NCBI GenBank assembly: GCA_905206195.1
Contig: CAJLGN010000056.1
Span: 1-7,536, forward strand
Source: an uncultured Roseburia sp.
Lineage (GTDB): Bacteria > Bacillota > Clostridia > Lachnospirales > Lachnospiraceae
DNA: 7,536 nt
Direction of reading: 5' to 3'
The number at the start of each line of letters is the position of its first letter. Positions within the stretch are counted from its first letter, which is position 1. Below are positions 1 to 5,466 of the stretch, one piece after another. Under the pieces are notes generated by a model. It was not told the origin of the DNA, searched no databases, and worked only from the letters and a program-made list of their open reading frames with translations. The translations under genes and the position numbers were made by a program.

Positions 1-415
1 CCGGAATATCAAGATCGCTGCAGTCTGGGATATAAGAAAATGTCTGGTCCTCGGAGGAGGCCAGCTTGACTGCCTCCCCGTAAATCTGCCCCTCCTGGTA
101 AGCCTTTTTCGCCCACTGCCCCGTCACAATGTAACCCGCTTTTTTCCGCTTCATCAGGTTCATCGGAATCATAGCAAACTGCTGGGAAGCGCCCCCCTGC
201 AAAAACAGAACCCTATAATTTTGCGGGATGTTCATGAGATCTCTAAGATCCTGCTCCGCCTCTTTTATGATGCCATCATACGCCTTGGAGCGATGACTCA
301 TCTCCATCACCGACATCCCGCTGTCCTTATAGTCCAACATCTCCCCGGAGGCCTCCCTCAACACTTCCTCCGGCAAAACTGCAGGCCCTGCCGAAAAATT
401 GTACACTCTGCTCAT
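1..415 (-). CDS. serC: Phosphoserine aminotransferase (SerC), N-terminal part, cut by the window edge
   Basis: PLP enzyme that transfers an amino group from glutamate to 3-phosphohydroxypyruvate, giving phosphoserine for serine synthesis; cytosolic. Reading the minus strand from ATG at 415-413 gives 138 uninterrupted codons beginning [20 protein letters not shown], the classic SerC N-terminus. Further family marks are SVMEMSHRS (residues 35-43, substrate contact region), [10 protein letters not shown] (71-80, the loop that holds the PLP phosphate) and TGQWAKKA (98-105, whose Trp matches the ring-stacking Trp of E. coli SerC). The PLP lysine and the C-terminal two thirds (full length is about 360 residues) lie outside the window. 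A strong ribosome site, AAGGGAG, sits a few bases before the ATG. The gene starts 50 nt after ilvB on the same strand with no terminator between, so it is probably co-transcribed. The family call is near certain; operon membership is inferred. Confidence 0.96.
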   Translation of the reverse strand, partial: MSRVYNFSAGPAVLPEEVLREASGEMLDYKDSGMSVMEMSHRSKAYDGIIKEAEQDLRDLMNIPQNYRVLFLQGGASQQFAMIPMNLMKRKKAGYIVTGQWAKKAYQEGQIYGEAVKLASSEDQTFSYIPDCSDLDIP

Positions 416-465
416 CCCTACTCCCTTTCCTTTCCTGTTATTTCTTTTCCAACTTTCCGCTCCAA

Positions 466-2148
466 TCACTTCTTTTGCTTCAAATCCTCCCCGGTAAATG
501 AAGTGCTGATATCAGAACCCGGGGCCACCATCGGCCACACCTTGTCATCACAGTCGATGACGCAGTCAATCACCACCGGCATCTTCGATTCCATGGCCCG
601 CGCGAGCGCCTCCTTAAATTCTTCCTTATTGGAAGCGCGGTAGCCGACCGCCCCCATGGCCTCGGCCAGCTTCACAAAATCGACCCCGTCGCCCAGAATT
701 GTCGCGGAATAGCGTTTTTCATAGAAAAGCTCCTGCCACTGTCTGACCATCCCAAGCACATGGTTGTTCATAATAATCTCGATGAGCGGCAGCTTCTGTC
801 TCACTGCCGTCGCAATCTCGTTCATATTCATCCGGAAGCACCCGTCCCCCGCAATATTTATGACCTGCTTATCAGGGTTTGCCGCCTTGGCTCCGATGGC
901 GGCCCCAAGCCCGTATCCCATCGTGCCAAGTCCCCCGGACGAGAGGAAGGTTCTGGGTTTTTTGTATCGGTAATATTGTGCGGCCCACATCTGATGCTGC
1001 CCCACCTCAGTGACGATGACCGCGTCTCCCCCCGTGGCCCGGTAGATCTCCTCCACCACGTAGGGACCACTCAATCCTGCATCTGTATATTTAAGTGGAT
1101 ATTTCACCTGTAAATCCATGACGTGCAAAATCCAGTCATCGTGGTGCAGCTGGGGAAGCGTTTCGTTCAGACGACTTAAAATTTCCTTCAGATCTCCGAT
1201 CACGCAGGCGTCCACGCGGATGTTCTTGTTGATCTCCGCTGCATCTACATCAAACTGCAGGATTTTCGCCTGGTGTGCGAACTTGTTTGCATTTCCAATC
1301 ACGCGGTCGGAAAACCGGACGCCCACGGCGATCAGAAGATCGCACCCGCTGACCCCGAGATTGGAGGTCTTAGTTCCGTGCATTCCGAGCATCCCCGTGT
1401 ACAGATCGTGCATCCCGTCAAATGCGCCCTTGCCCATCAGCGTGTCACAGACCGGTGCGTCCACTTTTTGCACAAACTCCCTAAGCTCCTCGCTGGCGCC
1501 GGAGATCACGGCCCCACCGCCGACGAAAATATAGGGCTTTTTAGCTGCTTTTATCATATTGAGAGCCATGGCCAGATCGCTCTCTCTGATCGTCTCGGTC
1601 ACTCTGACGATCGGTTTCACCTTCACATATGTATATTCGGTCTTGGCCGCCGTGATGTCCTTTGGTATATCCACCAGCACCGGCCCCGGTCTCCCTCGCT
1701 GTGCGATCTGGAAGGCCCTTCGGATCGTATCCGCCAGTTTGCTGATATCCTTCACTATAAAGTTATGCTTTGTGATTGGCGTCGTGATACCCGCGATGTC
1801 AATCTCCTGAAAACTATCCTTTCCAAGAAGCGGAACCGTCACATTGCAGGTGATCGCAACCACCGGAACAGAATCCATGTACGCGGTCGCGATGCCCGTT
1901 ACCAGATTGGTCGCTCCCGGTCCGCTCGTCGCAAGACAGACACCGACCCGACCTGTGCTTCTGGCGTACCCGTCCGCCGCGTGGGACGCTCCCTGCTCGT
2001 GAGCGGTCAAAATATGATGAATTTCCTTCTGATGTTTATACAGCTCATCGTATAAGTTTAAGATGGCTCCGCCCGGATACCCGAAAACAGTGTCCACACC
2101 CTGTTCTTTCAGACATTCGATCACGATCTGCGCACCTGTTAACTGCAT
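466..2148 (-). CDS. ilvB: Acetolactate synthase, large catalytic subunit (IlvB)
   Basis: ThDP-dependent enzyme that condenses two pyruvates to 2-acetolactate, or pyruvate with 2-oxobutyrate to 2-aceto-2-hydroxybutyrate: the first common step to valine, leucine and isoleucine. The 560-residue length is normal. The N-terminal ThDP pyrimidine domain begins at [20 protein letters not shown], with the catalytic Glu in [15 protein letters not shown] (E51) and the [15 protein letters not shown] loop (75-89). [14 protein letters not shown] (151-164) leads to the central domain. The C-terminal ThDP/Mg domain carries [15 protein letters not shown] (434-448) ending in the NN at 461-462, then [16 protein letters not shown] with W471 at the position of the well-known herbicide-site Trp. 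The motif usually read as GQV before the active-site Pro is CNV here (101-103). The ATG at 2148 follows AAGGAAGGAG at good spacing. No ilvN/ilvH small subunit follows; serC does. The family call is near certain; catabolic acetolactate synthase (AlsS) is less likely given the operon. Confidence 0.97.
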   Translation of the reverse strand: MQLTGAQIVIECLKEQGVDTVFGYPGGAILNLYDELYKHQKEIHHILTAHEQGASHAADGYARSTGRVGVCLATSGPGATNLVTGIATAYMDSVPVVAITCNVTVPLLGKDSFQEIDIAGITTPITKHNFIVKDISKLADTIRRAFQIAQRGRPGPVLVDIPKDITAAKTEYTYVKVKPIVRVTETIRESDLAMALNMIKAAKKPYIFVGGGAVISGASEELREFVQKVDAPVCDTLMGKGAFDGMHDLYTGMLGMHGTKTSNLGVSGCDLLIAVGVRFSDRVIGNANKFAHQAKILQFDVDAAEINKNIRVDACVIGDLKEILSRLNETLPQLHHDDWILHVMDLQVKYPLKYTDAGLSGPYVVEEIYRATGGDAVIVTEVGQHQMWAAQYYRYKKPRTFLSSGGLGTMGYGLGAAIGAKAANPDKQVINIAGDGCFRMNMNEIATAVRQKLPLIEIIMNNHVLGMVRQWQELFYEKRYSATILGDGVDFVKLAEAMGAVGYRASNKEEFKEALARAMESKMPVVIDCVIDCDDKVWPMVAPGSDISTSFTGEDLKQKK

Positions 2149-2169
2149 ATTGTGTTCTCCTTCCTTGTT
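2149..2169 (-). promoter_or_regulatory. ilvB ribosome binding site
   Basis: The minus strand reads AAGGAAGGAG followed by an A-rich spacer to the ATG at 2148, a near-ideal Shine-Dalgarno site. It lies immediately after the outer arm of the long inverted repeat. Folding of that element could therefore bear directly on ribosome access to ilvB, though the site itself is outside the stem. Confidence 0.75.
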
Positions 2170-2289
2170 CTGCGGCAGTATAGCTCAGTGACGACTTTCG
2201 TGGGATTTTGACGGGAAACACCTCAGCGTAACTTAAACCTCGTCCTATTCCGTCAAAATCCCACGGAAGCCCAATCTGTGCTGCCGCAG
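2170..2289. repeat. Long nested inverted repeat / hairpin element in the ilvD-ilvB spacer
   Basis: Two nested inverted repeats share one axis. The outer arms are CTGCGGCAG (2170-2178) and CTGCCGCAG (2281-2289), a perfect 9-bp match. The inner arms are CGTGGGATTTTGACGG (2199-2214) and its exact complement at 2250-2265. Allowing G-U pairs on the plus strand, the outer stem grows to 14 pairs (2170-2183 with 2276-2289) and the inner stem to 22 pairs (2195-2216 with 2248-2269). An asymmetric internal loop (2184-2194 and 2270-2275) separates them and a 31-nt terminal loop (2217-2247) caps them. No T run directly follows either side, so it is not an ordinary intrinsic terminator. In the operon mRNA it would form a strong hairpin about 20 nt upstream of the ilvB start, ending just before its ribosome site. 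It may be an interspersed repeat, a MITE-like remnant or an mRNA-processing element; the sequence alone does not decide. Confidence 0.8.
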
Positions 2290-2404
2290 CTCTGTAATTT
2301 TTCTCTCCCGCCGCTATAGCCACCACTGCGTTTTACTCTGGTTCTGTTCCACTTCCGCATCTGTATGCACTGCAGCCACTATGCCTGCAATCTCACGGTC
2401 CCCC
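2290..2404. other. Spacer between ilvD stop and the hairpin element, no gene recognised
   Basis: About 115 nt directly after the ilvD stop codon. Several short reading frames run through it, but none starts with a ribosome site or matches a family I recognise. One minus-strand frame reads roughly EIAGIVAAVHTDAEVEQ before stopping; it looks protein-like but is too short to assign. I see no T-box core sequence, no convincing promoter and no terminator. It could be remnant sequence belonging to the adjoining repeat. Confidence 0.4.
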
Positions 2405-4066
2405 TTAAAGTTCGAGTGTCGCACCGCGGTTTCCGGAAGTCACAAGAGACGCATAGCGCTTTAGATAACCCGTCGTCACCTTCGGCTCCCTCGGCCTCCA
2501 GTTTGCTCTTCTCGCCTCCATCTCCGCCTCAGACACAGCGATGTCCAGCTTCATCTCGGGTATGTCGATTCTTATCATGTCGCCCTCCTCCACAAGTGCG
2601 ATCGGACCGCCAACCGCAGCCTCCGGTGAGACATGTCCGATGGAGGCACCGCGGCTCGCCCCGGAGAAGCGACCATCCGTGATCAGCGCCACAGATGCGC
2701 CCAGCCCCATGCCCGCAATGGCGGAAGTCGGACTCAACATCTCGCGCATACCAGGTCCTCCCTTTGGCCCCTCGTAGCGGATGACCACGACATCCCCAGC
2801 CACGATCTGACCGCCCTTGATCGCAGCAATCGCGTCCTCCTCACAGTCAAACACGCGCGCCGGCCCCTCGTGCACCATCATCTCATCACAGACTGCGGAG
2901 CGCTTCACGACACTGCCATCCGGCGCCAGATTTCCCTTTAGCACGGCAAGACCGCCCGTCTTACTGTACGGGTTACTGGTTGGACGAATGACCTCAGTGT
3001 CAAGATTCACTGCCCCCGCGATGTTCTCACCGACGGTCTTGCCTGTGACGGTCATACAGTCGGTATGGATAAGTCCGATATCCGCAAGCTCCTTCATCAC
3101 GGCGTAGACACCGCCGGCCTCATTTAGATCTTCCATGTAGGTCGGTCCCGCGGGCGCCAAATGACACAAATTCGGTGTCTTCTCGCTGATCGGATTCGCG
3201 AACGCGATATCGAAATCAAAGCCCGTCTCATGCGCGATTGCCGGGAGGTGTAACATACTGTTGGTGGAGCACCCAAGCGCCATATCCACAGTCAGCGCAT
3301 TTAAGATCGCCTCCTTTGTCATAATATCGCTCGGCCGGATATTCTTCCGGTACATCTCCATGACTGCCATCCCCGCACGCTTCGCGAGCTTGATGCGCTC
3401 GGAGTACACCGCCGGAATCGTCCCGTTGCCGCGAAGCCCCATGCCGAGAGCCTCGGTCAGACAGTTCATGGAGTTGGCGGTGTACATCCCGGAGCAGGAG
3501 CCGCAGGTCGGACATACCTTCTCCTCGTACTCCCTGACCTCCTCCTCGCTCATTGTCCCAGCCGCGTAGGAGCCGACTGCCTCGAACATGGACGAGAGGC
3601 TTCTCCGCTGTCCATGTACACGCCCTGCAAGCATTGGTCCGCCCGATACGAACACTGTGGGTACATTAATGCGCGCCGCCGCCATCAAAAGTCCCGGCAC
3701 GTTCTTGTCACAGTTCGGAACCATCACCAGCGCATCAAACTGGTGCGCCATCGCCATGCACTCGGTGGAGTCCGCAATCAGATCGCGGGTCACAAGCGAG
3801 TACTTCATGCCGACATGCCCCATCGCGATTCCGTCGCAGACCGCGATCGCCGGGAACACCACCGGGACGCCTCCTGCCTCGGCGACACCCAGCTTTACGG
3901 CATCGACGATCTTATCCAGATTGATATGCCCCGGGACAATCTCGTTGTAGGAGCTGACAATGCCCACCATCGGCTTTTGCATCTCCTCCTCCGTAAACCC
4001 CAGCGCATGAAAAAGACTTCTATGGGGCGCATGCGCTATCCCCTTTTTTACATTATCACTTTTCAT
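2405..4066 (-). CDS. ilvD: Dihydroxyacid dehydratase (IlvD)
   Basis: Iron-sulfur lyase that dehydrates 2,3-dihydroxyisovalerate and 2,3-dihydroxy-3-methylvalerate to the 2-oxoacid precursors of valine (and leucine) and isoleucine. The 553-residue length is typical. Visible IlvD/Edd motifs are [10 protein letters not shown] (41-50), [15 protein letters not shown] (77-91), [13 protein letters not shown] (118-130), [19 protein letters not shown] (185-203) and, near the C-terminus, [21 protein letters not shown] (464-484). Cysteines 119 and 192 are the expected cluster ligands. At the first motif this protein has PGH, as in the oxygen-sensitive [4Fe-4S] E. coli type, not the Cys of the [2Fe-2S] plant and mycobacterial type. 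That fits an anaerobe. The ATG at 4066 is preceded by AGAGGGAAG, and the gene begins 23 nt after the leuB stop, so the two are almost certainly translated from one message. A 256-nt spacer separates it from ilvB. Confidence 0.97.
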   Translation of the reverse strand: MKSDNVKKGIAHAPHRSLFHALGFTEEEMQKPMVGIVSSYNEIVPGHINLDKIVDAVKLGVAEAGGVPVVFPAIAVCDGIAMGHVGMKYSLVTRDLIADSTECMAMAHQFDALVMVPNCDKNVPGLLMAAARINVPTVFVSGGPMLAGRVHGQRRSLSSMFEAVGSYAAGTMSEEEVREYEEKVCPTCGSCSGMYTANSMNCLTEALGMGLRGNGTIPAVYSERIKLAKRAGMAVMEMYRKNIRPSDIMTKEAILNALTVDMALGCSTNSMLHLPAIAHETGFDFDIAFANPISEKTPNLCHLAPAGPTYMEDLNEAGGVYAVMKELADIGLIHTDCMTVTGKTVGENIAGAVNLDTEVIRPTSNPYSKTGGLAVLKGNLAPDGSVVKRSAVCDEMMVHEGPARVFDCEEDAIAAIKGGQIVAGDVVVIRYEGPKGGPGMREMLSPTSAIAGMGLGASVALITDGRFSGASRGASIGHVSPEAAVGGPIALVEEGDMIRIDIPEMKLDIAVSEAEMEARRANWRPREPKVTTGYLKRYASLVTSGNRGATLEL

Positions 4067-4089
4067 AGTTTCTTCCCTCTTTCCTGTTT

Positions 4090-5211
4090 CTATTTCAAAC
4101 GAGAACAGATCAGATCACCCATACGCGCGGTGCCCACCTGCTCCACCGCCACCTTTTGTCCCGTCTCCGCCATATCCACACAAGAGCCCGGCACAATGTC
4201 AATAGTGCGGTAACCGTCTTTTAACACCTGCTTTACCGCAGCTTCGACCGCGTCGGCCTCCTCTCCGAGGTCAAAGCTGTACCGCAGCATCATCGCCGCA
4301 CTTAAGATCGTGGCGATCGGGTTGGCGATGTCCCTGCCCGCAATGTCCGGTGCAGAGCCGCCGCTCGGCTCGTAGAGGCCAAACTTCGTGTCGTTTAAAC
4401 TTGCGCTTGCGAGCATCCCGATTGACCCGGTCACCATGCTCGCCTCGTCCGAGAGAATATCCCCGAACATATTCTCGGTCAGTATGACATCAAACTGCTT
4501 TGGATCTTTTACCAGCTGCATCGCACAGTTGTCCACCAGCATATGCTCGCAGGTCACATCCGCGTAATCTGCCGCGACCTCCTCCACAATTTTGCGCCAC
4601 AGCCGCGAGGAATCGAGCACATTTGCCTTATCTACGCTCGTCACTTTTTTCCGCCGCTTTCCGGCGACGTCAAAGGCGCGCTTCGCGATCCTGCGAATCT
4701 CATTTTCATTGTAAGTGAGAGTGTCCATCGCCGTCATCACCCCGTCCACCGTCTCCGTCTTTCTGCTTCCGAAATAGAGCCCTCCGGTCAGCTCCCGCAC
4801 GATCATCAGATCAAAGCCGTTCCCGATGATATCATCCCGCAGCGGGCAGGCCTCCTTCAGCTCCTCGTACAGATACGCCGGCCTTAAGTTCGCGAATAAG
4901 TTCAATTCTTTTCTGAGCTTTAAAAGTCCCGCCTCCGGCCGCCTTTGAGGCGGCAGCTGATACCACGGCGACGTGGCAGTATTGCCTCCGATAGACCCCA
5001 TCAGCACAGCATCCGCCGCCTTCGCCGCCGCAACCGCCGCCTCCGTGAGCGGTTCCCCCGTGGCGTCGATGGAGCAACCTCCCATCAAAATCTCCTCATA
5101 ATGGAAAGTGTGACCATACTTTACACCGACAGCATGCAATACCTTCCTCGCCTCCGCCACGATTTCTGGTCCGATTCCATCCCCCGCGATCACGCCAACT
5201 CGATACTCCAC
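4090..5211 (-). CDS. leuB: 3-isopropylmalate dehydrogenase (LeuB)
   Basis: NAD-dependent enzyme that oxidises and decarboxylates 3-isopropylmalate to 2-oxoisocaproate, the third enzyme of the leucine branch; cytosolic homodimer. The family frame is complete: [13 protein letters not shown] near the N-terminus, then LRKEL and LRP (substrate arginines), [10 protein letters not shown] with its Arg and Tyr, DKANVL with the catalytic Lys, [21 protein letters not shown] with the metal-binding aspartates, and [14 protein letters not shown] at the NAD site. No ATG is in frame at the start. The frame can open at TTG 5217 (375 residues) or GTG 5211 (373 residues). I chose GTG because the AGAGGG site at 5220-5225 is 8 nt from it but only 2 nt from the TTG, and because the product then begins [12 protein letters not shown], the usual LeuB shape. 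It is the first gene of the operon, behind a promoter at about 5273-5301. leuA and leuCD are not beside it here. Confidence 0.96.
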   Translation of the reverse strand: MEYRVGVIAGDGIGPEIVAEARKVLHAVGVKYGHTFHYEEILMGGCSIDATGEPLTEAAVAAAKAADAVLMGSIGGNTATSPWYQLPPQRRPEAGLLKLRKELNLFANLRPAYLYEELKEACPLRDDIIGNGFDLMIVRELTGGLYFGSRKTETVDGVMTAMDTLTYNENEIRRIAKRAFDVAGKRRKKVTSVDKANVLDSSRLWRKIVEEVAADYADVTCEHMLVDNCAMQLVKDPKQFDVILTENMFGDILSDEASMVTGSIGMLASASLNDTKFGLYEPSGGSAPDIAGRDIANPIATILSAAMMLRYSFDLGEEADAVEAAVKQVLKDGYRTIDIVPGSCVDMAETGQKVAVEQVGTARMGDLICSRLK

Positions 5212-5219
5212 ATCCAACG

Positions 5220-5225
5220 CCCTCT
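5220..5225 (-). promoter_or_regulatory. leuB ribosome binding site, decides the start codon
   Basis: The minus strand reads AGAGGG here. Spacing is 8 nt to GTG (5211-5209) and 2 nt to TTG (5217-5215). The first is in the normal range and the second is too short, so the GTG start is favoured. Confidence 0.65.
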
Positions 5226-5272
5226 TTCTTTTCGCTTTATCACACTACTAACAGACAGTATGTATAGAGTCT

Positions 5273-5301
5273 ATAATAATGTATCTTCGGAAACATTGCA
5301 A
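5273..5301 (-). promoter_or_regulatory. Probable sigma-A-type promoter of the leuB-ilvD-ilvB operon
   Basis: On the minus strand a -35 box TTGCAA (5301-5296) and a -10 box TATTAT (5278-5273) are separated by exactly 17 nt. They match the consensus at 4 of 6 and 5 of 6 positions. Transcription would start near 5266, giving a leader of roughly 50 nt before leuB. That leader is too short for a T-box, has no T-box core and encodes no obvious leucine-rich peptide. Regulation by classic attenuation is therefore not supported at this promoter. The upstream side is very A/T-rich, which could act as an UP element. Confidence 0.65.
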
Positions 5302-5347
5302 CCTTTCCTTCTATTTTTCTTTTTTATGCTTTTTATAACCTTTCCTT
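5300..5347. repeat. 11-bp direct repeat just upstream of the leuB promoter
   Basis: The minus-strand 11-mer AAGGAAAGGTT occurs exactly twice, at 5300-5310 and 5337-5347, with a 37-bp period. The promoter-proximal copy overlaps the first two bases of the -35 box. The 7-bp core GGAAAGG recurs a third time at 5375-5381, 36 bp further upstream. The stretch is purine-rich, so chance recurrence is possible. The near-constant spacing would also fit repeated contacts by a regulator. Confidence 0.5.
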
Positions 5348-5365
5348 ATAAAATTTCTGATTTTT

Positions 5366-5393
5366 ATTCCTGTTCCTTTCCGAGAGCAGGAAT
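5366..5393. repeat. Inverted repeat upstream of the leuB promoter
   Basis: The perfect 7-bp arms ATTCCTG (5366-5372) and CAGGAAT (5387-5393) are separated by 14 nt. On the minus strand the stem is followed by A residues, and on the plus strand by no T run, so it does not behave as an intrinsic terminator on either strand. It could be an operator or a chance hairpin. It lies about 65 bp upstream of the -35 box. Confidence 0.45.
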
Positions 5394-5403
5394 GGATAAA
5401 CTG

Positions 5404-5426
5404 TAAAAACAGGCATAAATCGCCTG
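5404..5426 (-). terminator. Probable weak intrinsic terminator after the YfhO-like gene
   Basis: The minus strand reads CAGGC GATTTAT GCCTG (5426-5410) followed at once by five T residues (5409-5405). The stem is 5 bp plus a possible G-U pair, with a short loop. It lies about 40 nt after the stop codon of the YfhO-like gene and about 100 nt before the leuB -35 box. It would therefore separate the two transcription units. The stem is short, so read-through is likely. Confidence 0.6.
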
Positions 5427-5466
5427 GAGTCCCTTCGCATTTTAATAAGAATCCACCAGCTCCCAC

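Noticed and set aside
1273..2055. 260-codon plus-strand frame opposite ilvB
   Set aside because: Antisense shadow of a well-supported gene. The translation has no recognisable domain and no ribosome site.
2172..2195. tRNA-like start: GCGGCAG followed by TAGCTCAGT, resembling an acceptor stem and D-arm
   Set aside because: No anticodon arm, no T-arm GTTCGA block and no matching acceptor 3' strand at tRNA distance. The bases are accounted for by the hairpin stems.
2045..2326. A 93-codon minus-strand frame reading through the hairpin element into the start of ilvB
   Set aside because: It overlaps the ilvB start in another frame, opens at GTG without a ribosome site, and much of it encodes the inverted repeat itself. 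It matches no family I recognise.
2149..2404. T-box or other aminoacyl-tRNA-sensing leader before ilvB
   Set aside because: No AGGGTGG-type core and no terminator hairpin with a T run on the minus strand.
3614..4213. 199-codon plus-strand frame opposite ilvD and the leuB end
   Set aside because: Antisense shadow, rich in His and Arg, crossing a gene junction, with no family resemblance.
5218..5272. Leucine leader-peptide attenuator before leuB
   Set aside because: The leader from the proposed start site is only about 50 nt, has no start codon with a run of Leu codons and no terminator hairpin.
5366..5393. Intrinsic terminator made by the ATTCCTG/CAGGAAT repeat
   Set aside because: The T run precedes the stem on the plus strand and is an A run on the minus strand, so neither orientation ends in U residues.
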